Origin: CAYGZM01 sp964354365
GTDB lineage: Bacteria > Planctomycetota > Phycisphaerae > Sedimentisphaerales > Anaerobacaceae
Length of the DNA stretch: 5,923 bases
NCBI GenBank assembly: GCA_964354365.1
Contig: CAYGZM010000201.1
Location: 1-5,923 of the forward strand
Direction: 5' to 3'
Shown: in pieces, positions 1-5,923 of the stretch
How the letters are laid out: the number at the start of each line of letters is the position of its first letter
How positions within the stretch are numbered: the first letter of the stretch is position 1
The notes under the pieces: model-generated
What the model saw: only the letters and a program-made list of their open reading frames with translations
Database searches by the model: none
What the model was told of the DNA's origin: nothing
Made by a program: the position numbers and the translations under genes

Positions 1-55
1 AGTGGCAATCCCATACTCGGCATCAAGGCCGCTGTATTTTCTCGCCGGAGCCTGT
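1..55. other. Short left flank without an assignable gene
   Basis: All three plus-strand frames are open at the left edge and run to stops between positions 75 and 125. Any of them could be the tail of a convergent gene, but none has recognisable protein features. On the minus strand an ATG near 25 opens toward the edge, with no clear ribosome site before it. Nothing can be called in so short a stretch. Confidence 0.4.
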
Positions 56-179
56 TACTCTGTCAAGGACGGATTTGTAAGTTGTCATTCCGCACTTGAT
101 GCGGAATCCAGATCGTCAGAATAACTGGATTCCTGCTTTCGCAGGAATGACAACCGATAGCTTCAATCTTGACAGGGTA
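56..179. repeat. Outer inverted repeat coaxial with the REPIN-like core
   Basis: TACTCTGTCAAG (56-67) and CTTGACAGGGTA (168-179) are inverted copies matching at 11 of 12 bases. They sit exactly 13 bases outside each end of the 81-154 element, so both inverted repeats share the axis 117.5. The 13-base spacers themselves are not complementary. The right arm abuts the TAG stop (180-182) of the minus-strand gene, so the whole structure would lie in the 3' untranslated part of that mRNA. It could protect the 3' end or stop transcription, but no U-run follows, so I do not call it an intrinsic terminator. The arms could also be target sequence or outer ends of an older, larger element. Confidence 0.6.
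81..154. repeat. REPIN/MITE-like two-hairpin palindromic repeat
   Basis: This 74-base element has perfect 11-base terminal inverted repeats: GTTGTCATTCC at 81-91 and GGAATGACAAC at 144-154. Inside are two hairpins: ATTCCGCA/TGCGGAAT (87-94 and 100-107, loop of 5) and ATTCCTGC/GCAGGAAT (129-136 and 141-148, loop of 4). The inner arms GGAATCCAG (103-111) and CTGGATTCC (125-133) are also complementary. The element can therefore fold as two hairpins or as one long stem. The TTGTCATTCC...GGAATCCAG pattern is a type I recall as dispersed in many bacterial genomes. No reading frame of its own is present, so any mobility would depend on a protein encoded elsewhere. It lies 25 bases past the stop codon of the prenyltransferase-repeat gene. 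Confidence 0.85.
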
Positions 180-1313
180 CTATCTTTGGTAGATTGGCAG
201 GTAGTGGTAATGGATGGACATGCTTAGCATTGCCAGTGAGGTGACATAGACTTTGCCGCCCTCTTCGTCTCTTACGCCGAGGGGCCAGGAGCCGTCCTTG
301 TTTTGTCTGTCCAAGAGCAGCTCGCGGACAACCTTGCGCGCTCGCTCGGCGTATTCGCCGCCACGCTGGAACATTCCCTGGGCGTAGTAGTACATACCGT
401 AGTAGAAGTGCTCTTTATCCTGGAGGCTGGGGATATTGCAGTTGAGGAAGTAGTCGGCGGCGCCCTTGACTTCCGGTGCATCATATTGACCGCAGATTTG
501 AAGCGTAAGGAAGCCGCCTGCGGCCGAGCCGAAACGCATGTTGCCGTCACCGGGCTGATAGCAGAAGAATCCCTGGGTTTTGTCCTTGTCGTCTTTGCGG
601 TAACATCGCTTGATGTAGTCCACCGCTTTGTCGATGGCTTCTTTCGGCACTTCAATGCCGGCGCCCTTCGCGGCGCGCAGGGCTATTAGCTGCCAGGAGA
701 CGACCGACAGATCACTATCCTTTGAATCGGGATTATATCGCCATCCTCCTTCGTGCTTTTTGTCGTCCTTCAGGATGGCCTGGGCGCGGAGGATAAGCTC
801 AACGGCTTTTTGAAGCCGCAGGCGTATCGTTTCGTCCTGCTTGTCGTCGATTCCCATGCCGAGGGCTTCAGCGAGCATGAGGGTGATGATGCCGTGGCCG
901 TACATCCGTGAGTCGTCTTTGCCGCCGAAATAGCCTTTTTCATCCTGCCGATCCGGGTTCAGGACGTATTCGAGCGCCTTTCGCATGGCCTGGCCTTCCT
1001 TGGTCTGGTCGGCGGGCTTGTGCCCGACGGCGAGCATCGCCATTATTGCGAAGGAGGTCATAGTGGTGTGGTGCCGGTTGTTGTCCACAATTGCGCCGTT
1101 TTGCTGCTGCTGGCTGAGCAGGTATTCGACGGCGCGGGCGGCGCTCTGGTTGACTCTTTCCCAGTCGCGGTCCTCGGCGTTTTGGTCGGGCCCGGCCACG
1201 CCCGCGGCGAAGGCGGGGCGGACCGGCGAAGCGGCAGACATTGCAAGGGCAAGAGAGCAGCAGATGAGCTTTTGCAGCGCGTGACTTCCGGTCCGGTATT
1301 TGCGGTTGTCCAT
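180..1313 (-). CDS. Secreted prenyltransferase/squalene-oxidase repeat protein, probably non-enzymatic
   Basis: This is a complete 377-residue protein. It starts at ATG 1311-1313, supported by a GGAGA Shine-Dalgarno site ten bases upstream, and ends at TAG 180-182. Residues 1-36 look like a Sec signal peptide: basic N-terminus, hydrophobic core around 16-28, and an A-F-A cleavage site at 34-36, so the mature protein is probably periplasmic or outside the cytoplasm. The rest reads as repeated helical hairpins of the alpha/alpha-toroid family: AVEYLLSQQQ (61-70), YGHGIITLMLAEAL (138-151), GGWRYNP (189-195), SVVSWQLIALRAA (203-215), FGSAAGGFLTLQICG (261-275), YYGMYYYAQGMFQ (304-316) and DGSWPL (340-345). 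GGWRYNP and DGSWP are QW-like repeat motifs. The length is about half of a full squalene-hopene cyclase, and I see no DXDD proton-donor motif; the nearest match is DSDL at 199-202. Cyclase activity is therefore unlikely. A scaffold, ligand-binding or protein-binding role is inference. The gene lies 65 bases after the coiled-coil giant and is probably cotranscribed with it. Confidence 0.9.
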   Translation of the reverse strand: MDNRKYRTGSHALQKLICCSLALAMSAASPVRPAFAAGVAGPDQNAEDRDWERVNQSAARAVEYLLSQQQQNGAIVDNNRHHTTMTSFAIMAMLAVGHKPADQTKEGQAMRKALEYVLNPDRQDEKGYFGGKDDSRMYGHGIITLMLAEALGMGIDDKQDETIRLRLQKAVELILRAQAILKDDKKHEGGWRYNPDSKDSDLSVVSWQLIALRAAKGAGIEVPKEAIDKAVDYIKRCYRKDDKDKTQGFFCYQPGDGNMRFGSAAGGFLTLQICGQYDAPEVKGAADYFLNCNIPSLQDKEHFYYGMYYYAQGMFQRGGEYAERARKVVRELLLDRQNKDGSWPLGVRDEEGGKVYVTSLAMLSMSIHYHYLPIYQR

Positions 1314-1323
1314 ATTTCAAAGT

Positions 1324-1328
1324 TCTCC
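1324..1328 (-). promoter_or_regulatory. Shine-Dalgarno site for the prenyltransferase-repeat gene
   Basis: On the minus strand GGAGA lies ten bases before ATG 1311-1313 and supports that start. The site sits in one arm of a small possible hairpin, TTCTC (1323-1327) against GAGAA (1332-1336), which might weakly mask it in the mRNA. The gap between the two genes (1314-1378) is 65 bases. I see no convincing promoter or terminator in it, which fits cotranscription from the upstream giant gene. Confidence 0.65.
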
Positions 1329-1378
1329 ATCGAGAATGGTTGTGCCGACGGCAATTGAACCGATTATTTGGCGGTCAG

Positions 1379-4300
1379 TCAATTCTTTTGCCTGGCCTTT
1401 TGGGAAATGACGAGGAAGTACATATTGACCATTTCACGGTAATCTTCCGCTACGGTCTCTTTGCCGGCCTCCATAAGGTCGGTTGCGGAGAGCGTTCTGA
1501 GTTTTCCCCAGTCGCCCCTTCTCAGCGCGAGGCGCTCGGGGAGTTTTTCACCCGTTTCGGGGGGCATTTGGGGCGAGGTTCTATCACTCGAGAGCATTGA
1601 TGCCATGTGGTTTCCGGCCTGGGCCTGGCTTTGGCTTTGTGCCCTGGCCTGCGCCATAGCGATTTGCCGGGCCAGCAGGGCCTGGTTCATCGTCTGCCGG
1701 GCTGCGGCTGGTGACGGCTGGGCCTGTTGGGCAGCGCCTTGCGCCATCTGCGCGGCTTCGAGCTGGTCCAGTGTGCGCGCCATCCATAGGGCGGTTTCGT
1801 CGGTCTCTGCTGCGCGAGCCTGCGTAGCGCTTCGCAGAGCAGGCTGGGCGCCCTGTTGTGCCTGAGCAGCATTGGTCTGAAGCTCGGCGATGTTGTCGAG
1901 CTGGCTTGCAAGGGCATCGTATGCTTTGTCAACGGGGGGCTGAGCCTGCCGGGCGTGGGCAGCCTGGTCGAGGGCATCCTGTGCCTGGGGCAGCTCGTTT
2001 TGTGCTATGGCCTGCATTGCCTGGGTTGCGCTGCGAAGCGTTTGGGTGTCGGGGCGGCTGAGCCGTTCGGCGTGAATGGCGGCGCGTGCGATGTTGTCGA
2101 TGACCTCCGGCGCCATTTGATTTATTTCCTGCTGGCGACGGTCGGTGTACTCGAATTGATCGGAGCGGCGGCGCGCCATTTCCCTCAGGTCGCGCGCCAG
2201 ATCGCTGCCCTGTTTTTTCAAATCCGCTGCCTTTCTTTGTGCGTCGCGGGTTTGAGTGGCGGCTTGGGAGCGTTGATCCGGGTTGGTGTTGCCGGGGGCT
2301 GCATCGACCTTTCCGACGGCCGACTGCAGGTCGCCCTGGGCTCGGTCCATTGCCTGGGCATAGTCGTCCACTTTTTCAGCAAGGGCGGCGGGGGGAGCGG
2401 AGAAGTCGGTCGGCATTTGCCGGGCGGCATCGCCGGCGGCCTGGGCGGCGCTATTGAAGTTTCCGGATGCGTCGGCTCCGGCCTGCTGAGCTTTTTCTGC
2501 TGCCTGGGTGATGTCTTCTTTGGCAAGCTGTCCGGCCTGCTGGGCGAGGTCCTTTGCCCTTTGTGCAAACTGGTTTTGTTCGGGGGGGGCCTGAGCGAGC
2601 TGCCTGTCGGTGTCATTTCGTTGTCGCGCCAGGTCTTTGAGCTGGGCGGCGATTTGCTTTGCCTCGCTGGAGATGTTTTGCGCTTCCTGACCCGTCTCGC
2701 GGGTCATCTGGGCGGCCTGGTTGGCCTGATCTGTGTTCTTGTCATTGGCTGCGGCCTGGGTCTTGCCGGCGGCATTGTCGAGGTCCGCTTTGGCCTGATC
2801 AACGTTCCCGGCGAAATCCTCAACCTTCTCGGCCAGATCAGTTGGGGATGGCAGGGGGGAAGAATCTCGTGGAATCTGCTCAGCGCCTTGCTTGAGGGAC
2901 TCCTTGGCGCTGTCGAACTGCTGCTGAGCCTTCCCGCCGAGGTCGTTTGATTTTCTTGCGGCGTCGGCGACCTTGTTATCGGCGAGATTCCTTGCTCTGT
3001 CGGCGAGCTGTCGAGCTTTCTGGGCCAGGTCCTTCAGTCTGTCGGATACCTGGGCGAGCTGGGGGTTCTGGCGGTCCTGCTTTTCGGCGATTTTGTCGAG
3101 CTGGTTCGAGATGCCCTTTTCACGGTTCGCCATTTCGCTTATGCCGTTGGCGGCCTGCTGAATCGTGCTGTCAACGATTTGTCCGAGCTCGTTCTGCATT
3201 GGCGGGTTCTGGGGGAGCTGCCCTTCGAGCAGGGCCTTGAGCTCTTCGGGCGACATCTGGGCCATTCGGGAAATCTCGTCGAGCTTATCGTACCGGCCGT
3301 CCATATTTCGGGCCAGGGCCATATCCTCTTCGGCTTGTCGCAGGGCCAGACGGGTCTGATCGGGATTGCCGGCTTCGAGGTTCTCGTAGTGCTGCGTGAT
3401 AAGGTCTAATGCGTTGTTGAGCTTGTTCTGTTGTGAGACGGCCTGTTCGAGGGCGCGCTTCTGCGAATCTTTTTCGGTGCTCAGGGCGGCTTCCTGCAGG
3501 AGATCCTCGGCTTTGGGAGGGGGCTGGCGCAGCATAGCGATAGCATCGTCGGCGTCACGTGCGCGCTGCCGTCCTTCGTCCCGGCTCAGGTCCTGGATGT
3601 TGGCGTCGCGGCGGAGCGAATCGCGAATTGTCTCGATGTGGTCGTTGAGCTGCTGCTGCTGGCTGAGCAGGAGGGCGGCTTGCGAGCGCATCTGGTCAAG
3701 CGGTTGCTCGTCGGTTTTTCCGGTTAGCTGCGATGTTTCGGTCTCGGCCTGTTCGGCGAGCTTCGAGACGGCATACAACTGATGGACGAGCGAGGGGGCG
3801 TATTGGGCGATTATCTTGCGGGCCTCTTCCATATAAGGCTCTATTTGTCGGCTCACGTCGGCCAATGCCCGGGCGAGGGTCTCCATTTGCTGAACAACCG
3901 GTCTGCGTCCGCCGTCGGGGTTGTCTCTTTGCTGGGCTTCTGCGCCAACGGCCCTGAACGGTTCGGAATCGATGGCCTTTTGCAGGTCTTTTCTGATTTC
4001 GCCGGGCAGGTCGGCGGCCTTAAACTGGTTGGGCAGAGTTCTGAGGCGTTTTTCCCAGTCGTCCCAATAATTGAGAGGCTGGGTGAAGGCGTCGGCCTGT
4101 GCGAAGTCCCATCTCTCCTGTGCGGTCATTTCATCCAGGGCGCGGCTGGCTTCGATAAGGCCGTGGCCCGATTCCAGTACGCGATAGGCCTTTTCTATAT
4201 ACGAAAGGGCCTTTGCCGATTGTTCGATTTGTGCGGCATCAGTGGCCGTTGCGTGGAGGGCATTAATGGCGGCGGCGGTGTCGGCGGTATCGGCCACGAG

Positions 4301-5923
4301 CAGATACGCGGGTGTTGGGCGAACGTCCTCGATTGCGGCGCGGTCGCTGAACTGTCCGGATGCGGAGCCCCAGCGGTGCTCAGCCAGCTGGGAGGCGCGG
4401 GCTGTCTGCCGCCTGAGCTGGGCCATCTGTTCAAGCTCGACATTGGGCCGGTTCTGTAATTCCTGCAGGGCCTTCTGGTTTCCGGCGAGCTCCTCGACTT
4501 TCCACTTGAGCTGGGCCAGCTCGTCGGCGGACATTGTTAGAGACTTGGCCAGGTCCTCACGGCTCTTGCGGGCGTGGTTGCGGAGGGTCCGTTCGATATT
4601 CCTGAGCGAGTCGGCGGCTTCGCGAAGGTTGTTCCGGATATCACCGCTGCGTTCATTCAGCTTGTAGCCGGGTTCCTCCTCTTTTAAGATTTCTTCGGTT
4701 TGGCCTCGCCGGTTTGCGAGTTTCTCGCGGACATTCTGGGCCTGCCTTGCCTGTCCGTATTCTGCACAGAGCGCCAGGTCGTCGAGCATTTCTTCGATGA
4801 TTTGCTGTTCCTTTACTGCGGCGCCCTGCTGGCGTGCGAGGCGTCGCCACGCATTTTTCCTGATGTCTTCATCGCCCTGCTGAGTATCCTGGCGGGCCTG
4901 CTGGAGCATATCATCATAGTTGTTTCTGAGGCGGTGGATTTCCCGTGAGGCGGTCTGGGCCTGTTGGTGTGCGAGGATGTTCTGGTGGGAATAGCGGAGC
5001 TGATTTGCGAGGCCTTCGACGCGTCCGGCGGCGTCTGCGGCGCGGTCGGTTTGCTCCTGGGAGAGATTCTGAGCGTTGTCGAGGCCTCTGCGGAAGGCCT
5101 GAGCGTCCGGGAGGGCATCGTGCCGGAGACGGCTTAGCATTCGGCCGAGCAGTATCATATCGTCGGCTTCTATTCTTGTTTCGGCGCGGCGCGTGGCGTT
5201 GTCCATCGCGTTCCACGCGGTTCGGGCGAGCGATTCGACCTGCTGGGCGGAGACCTGCGTTCTTAGCGATATTTCGTGGAGCCTGGCGGCTTCGCCGGGG
5301 TTGCTCCTGAACTGCTCGCGGAAGGACTGAAAATCCTGGTTCATCTGTTTGGAGGCGTCCGCAAGTTGCTGCAAGGACTGTTGAAGATGCTTTCTGATTT
5401 CCCTGTTTTCGAGGTGCTTGACGGAGAATCCGGGCGAGCCGATTGTGATTTGGGTCACGAGTGATTCTCCCCTGTTGCCTTTGAGGTCGGTTGCTGCGAG
5501 TTTCGTCGAGACCTGGTCGCCGGGCTTGAGCTCAAGAGGCAGCAGGTCCCAGTTTTTCTTGACTACATATTCGTAGCACGGGCTTCCAGCCCGTGAGACC
5601 ACGGGCGAGACGCCCGTGCCACGAATGGCCGTGCCACTGGCGGCGAGCCCCGTTAGAGGCTCTAACCAAGGGGCCGTGTCCATCCGCTCAGGAAAGGCCT
5701 CTAACGGGGCGATCGCTACGCGGTCCCAGGGGCCGCTGTTGATGCGTATAAGCTGTTCCACGTCCAGCAGGCCCAGGTCATCCTTCGCGGCGCCTTCGAG
5801 CCGGACTATTTCGTCCGAAGGCAGGACGACGCTTTCTTTGGGTTTGTCAATCGTGACGTCGGGGACCAGATCGGCAAGGGCGGCTATTTCGTAATTCGGG
5901 GCGAACTTGTTTTCAAATTTTGT
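1379..5923 (-). CDS. Giant DUF4175-like Ig plus coiled-coil protein, 5' end missing
   Basis: The frame is open from the right edge to TGA 1379-1381, giving 1514 visible residues. A GTG at 5759-5761 could be mistaken for the start, but the 54 codons upstream have no stop and read as coherent protein (for example VPDVTIDKP and LEGAAKDDLGL), so the true start lies outside. Visible residues 1-164 are beta-rich and Ig/cadherin-like: a DDLGL..VE..IRINSGPW pattern, then NWDLLPLELKPGD and ATDLKGN. This pattern I associate with planctomycete DUF4175-type proteins, which normally carry transmembrane helices further N-terminal; none is visible here. Residues 165 to about 1454 are charged, Gln/Ala-rich and heptad-like, indicating long coiled coils, with a diverged tandem repeat near the end. 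The C-terminus (WGKLRTLS, then AEDYREMVNMYFLVIS) resembles the short tail that closes this family. Palindromic DNA at 5569-5710 adds about 45 residues inside the Ig-like part. Automatic annotation might call it Smc-like, but no ATPase motif is visible. A structural envelope role is inference. Confidence 0.88.
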   Translation of the reverse strand, partial: TKFENKFAPNYEIAALADLVPDVTIDKPKESVVLPSDEIVRLEGAAKDDLGLLDVEQLIRINSGPWDRVAIAPLEAFPERMDTAPWLEPLTGLAASGTAIRGTGVSPVVSRAGSPCYEYVVKKNWDLLPLELKPGDQVSTKLAATDLKGNRGESLVTQITIGSPGFSVKHLENREIRKHLQQSLQQLADASKQMNQDFQSFREQFRSNPGEAARLHEISLRTQVSAQQVESLARTAWNAMDNATRRAETRIEADDMILLGRMLSRLRHDALPDAQAFRRGLDNAQNLSQEQTDRAADAAGRVEGLANQLRYSHQNILAHQQAQTASREIHRLRNNYDDMLQQARQDTQQGDEDIRKNAWRRLARQQGAAVKEQQIIEEMLDDLALCAEYGQARQAQNVREKLANRRGQTEEILKEEEPGYKLNERSGDIRNNLREAADSLRNIERTLRNHARKSREDLAKSLTMSADELAQLKWKVEELAGNQKALQELQNRPNVELEQMAQLRRQTARASQLAEHRWGSASGQFSDRAAIEDVRPTPAYLLVADTADTAAAINALHATATDAAQIEQSAKALSYIEKAYRVLESGHGLIEASRALDEMTAQERWDFAQADAFTQPLNYWDDWEKRLRTLPNQFKAADLPGEIRKDLQKAIDSEPFRAVGAEAQQRDNPDGGRRPVVQQMETLARALADVSRQIEPYMEEARKIIAQYAPSLVHQLYAVSKLAEQAETETSQLTGKTDEQPLDQMRSQAALLLSQQQQLNDHIETIRDSLRRDANIQDLSRDEGRQRARDADDAIAMLRQPPPKAEDLLQEAALSTEKDSQKRALEQAVSQQNKLNNALDLITQHYENLEAGNPDQTRLALRQAEEDMALARNMDGRYDKLDEISRMAQMSPEELKALLEGQLPQNPPMQNELGQIVDSTIQQAANGISEMANREKGISNQLDKIAEKQDRQNPQLAQVSDRLKDLAQKARQLADRARNLADNKVADAARKSNDLGGKAQQQFDSAKESLKQGAEQIPRDSSPLPSPTDLAEKVEDFAGNVDQAKADLDNAAGKTQAAANDKNTDQANQAAQMTRETGQEAQNISSEAKQIAAQLKDLARQRNDTDRQLAQAPPEQNQFAQRAKDLAQQAGQLAKEDITQAAEKAQQAGADASGNFNSAAQAAGDAARQMPTDFSAPPAALAEKVDDYAQAMDRAQGDLQSAVGKVDAAPGNTNPDQRSQAATQTRDAQRKAADLKKQGSDLARDLREMARRRSDQFEYTDRRQQEINQMAPEVIDNIARAAIHAERLSRPDTQTLRSATQAMQAIAQNELPQAQDALDQAAHARQAQPPVDKAYDALASQLDNIAELQTNAAQAQQGAQPALRSATQARAAETDETALWMARTLDQLEAAQMAQGAAQQAQPSPAAARQTMNQALLARQIAMAQARAQSQSQAQAGNHMASMLSSDRTSPQMPPETGEKLPERLALRRGDWGKLRTLSATDLMEAGKETVAEDYREMVNMYFLVISQKARQKN
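2057..3106 (-). repeat. Diverged tandem repeat of about 151 residues within the coiled-coil protein
   Basis: Two full units and the start of a third lie head to tail in the giant protein: unit 1 at 2648-3106, unit 2 at 2195-2647 and a partial unit 3 at 2057-2194. Each begins with a short L-x-x-(I/L/M)-A-(E/R)-x-(Q/R) segment (IAEKQDRQ, LARQRNDT, MARRRSDQ). Units 1 and 2 then share R-x-KDLAQ-x-A-x-QLA and a central LAEKV(E/D)D(F/Y)A block. The best part aligns without gaps, 2612-2836 against 2159-2383: 31 of 75 residues are identical by hand count. The DNA has diverged more than a recent copy would. Biased Ala/Gln composition raises chance identity, but the anchors keep a constant 151-residue offset over 75 positions, which favours true duplication. 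Confidence 0.7.
5569..5626. repeat. Dispersed GC-rich double-hairpin palindrome inside a coding frame
   Basis: The element carries two 8-base hairpins: CACGGGCT/AGCCCGTG (5577-5584 and 5588-5595, loop TCC) and CACGGGCG/CGCCCGTG (5600-5607 and 5611-5618, loop AGA). Its ends form an outer inverted repeat: ATTCGTAGCACGGGC (5569-5583) against GCCCGTGCCACGAAT (5612-5626), complementary at 14 of 15 bases. On the minus strand it is read within the giant protein as RGTGVSPVV followed by SRAGSPCYE, a type of peptide I recall as recurrent in predicted proteins of planctomycetes and verrucomicrobia because the repeat is dispersed there. CGTGCCAC at 5615-5622 recurs directly at 5630-5637, hinting at a decayed or tandem neighbour. 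Confidence 0.85.
5647..5710. repeat. Second palindromic element with perfect 14-base inverted ends
   Basis: GCCCCGTTAGAGGC (5647-5660) and GCCTCTAACGGGGC (5697-5710) are perfect inverted repeats separated by 36 bases. The left arm also overlaps a small palindrome, GTTAGAG-G-CTCTAAC (5652-5666). The sequence family differs from the neighbouring CACGGGC palindrome, from which it is separated by 20 bases (5627-5646). On the minus strand it encodes APLEAFPERMDTAPW and LEPLTGLA, with the same APLEA/LEPLTG-type codons at each arm. It may be a separate insertion or part of one composite element; the sequence alone does not decide. Confidence 0.75.

Noticed and set aside
56..179. CRISPR array or intrinsic terminator
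   Set aside because: There are no regularly spaced direct repeats, and no T-run follows the stem on either strand.
1102..1122. A 21-base exact match to 3651-3671 in the other gene
   Set aside because: Both copies encode the same in-frame LLSQQQQ stretch of CAG codons, so low-complexity glutamine coding explains the match without a mobile repeat.
180..1313. Functional squalene-hopene cyclase
   Set aside because: The protein is about half the usual length, has a signal peptide and lacks the DXDD catalytic motif; only the repeat fold is shared.
1856..2950. Long plus-strand open frame of 364 codons with a hydrophobic Leu/Gly/Val-rich product resembling a membrane protein
   Set aside because: It lies wholly antisense to the coiled-coil gene. 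Its Leu and Gly codons are the complements of the Gln/Ala-rich sense codons, it shows no domain pattern, and the opposite frame has clear heptads and repeats.
3782..4459. Plus-strand open frame of 225 codons
   Set aside because: It is an antisense shadow of the coiled-coil gene. It is irregular in composition, with no recognisable motif or ribosome site to distinguish it from the other shadows.
5759..5761. GTG as the start codon of the giant protein
   Set aside because: The frame stays open for all 54 codons up to the window edge and the upstream residues fit the Ig-like domain, so the GTG is an internal valine.
1379..5923. SMC chromosome-partition ATPase
   Set aside because: The similarity is only coiled-coil composition. 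No Walker A, signature or Walker B motif is visible and the N-terminal part is beta-rich and Ig-like.

Overview
The window carries two genes on the minus strand, reading from the right edge leftward. First comes the 3' part of a very large coiled-coil protein (1379 to beyond 5923; 1514 residues visible, start codon outside the window). After a 65-base gap comes a 377-residue secreted protein of the prenyltransferase/squalene-oxidase repeat fold (180-1313). I see no convincing plus-strand gene, RNA gene, CRISPR array or transposase. The many open frames opposite the large gene are antisense shadows of its Ala/Gln-rich coding.

Organism: the sequence suggests a planctomycete-like bacterium, perhaps an uncultured Phycisphaerae-type lineage. 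The reasons are the pairing of a DUF4175-like Ig-plus-coiled-coil giant with a signal-peptide-bearing prenyltransferase-repeat protein, and a GTGGCACGGGCG/CGCCCGTGG type dispersed palindrome that I associate with Planctomycetota and Verrucomicrobiota genomes. This is inference from recall, not a database match.

Layout. 1-55: short flank with no assignable gene. 56-179: nested, nearly symmetric palindrome directly after the stop codon of the 377-residue gene; its core (81-154) is a two-hairpin REPIN/MITE-like repeat. 180-1313: prenyltransferase-repeat protein. 1314-1378: intergenic gap with a Shine-Dalgarno site. 1379-5923: giant protein with, in order of translation, an Ig-like beta-rich stretch, a coiled-coil body of about 1,300 residues containing a diverged tandem repeat of about 151 residues, and a short conserved-looking C-terminal tail. 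Inside the Ig-like stretch, two adjacent palindromic elements (5569-5626 and 5647-5710) are read through in frame and add roughly 45 residues.

How the genes may work together: same strand and short spacing suggest one transcription unit. As I recall, planctomycetes often carry such a pair downstream of MoxR-ATPase/DUF58/von Willebrand-factor-A genes. That would fit a cell-envelope complex with a membrane-anchored coiled-coil giant and an exported alpha-toroid partner, but no function can be proven from this sequence. The most notable observations are the in-frame domestication of dispersed palindromes in the giant protein, the coaxial palindrome after the small gene, and the uncharacterised two-gene module itself.
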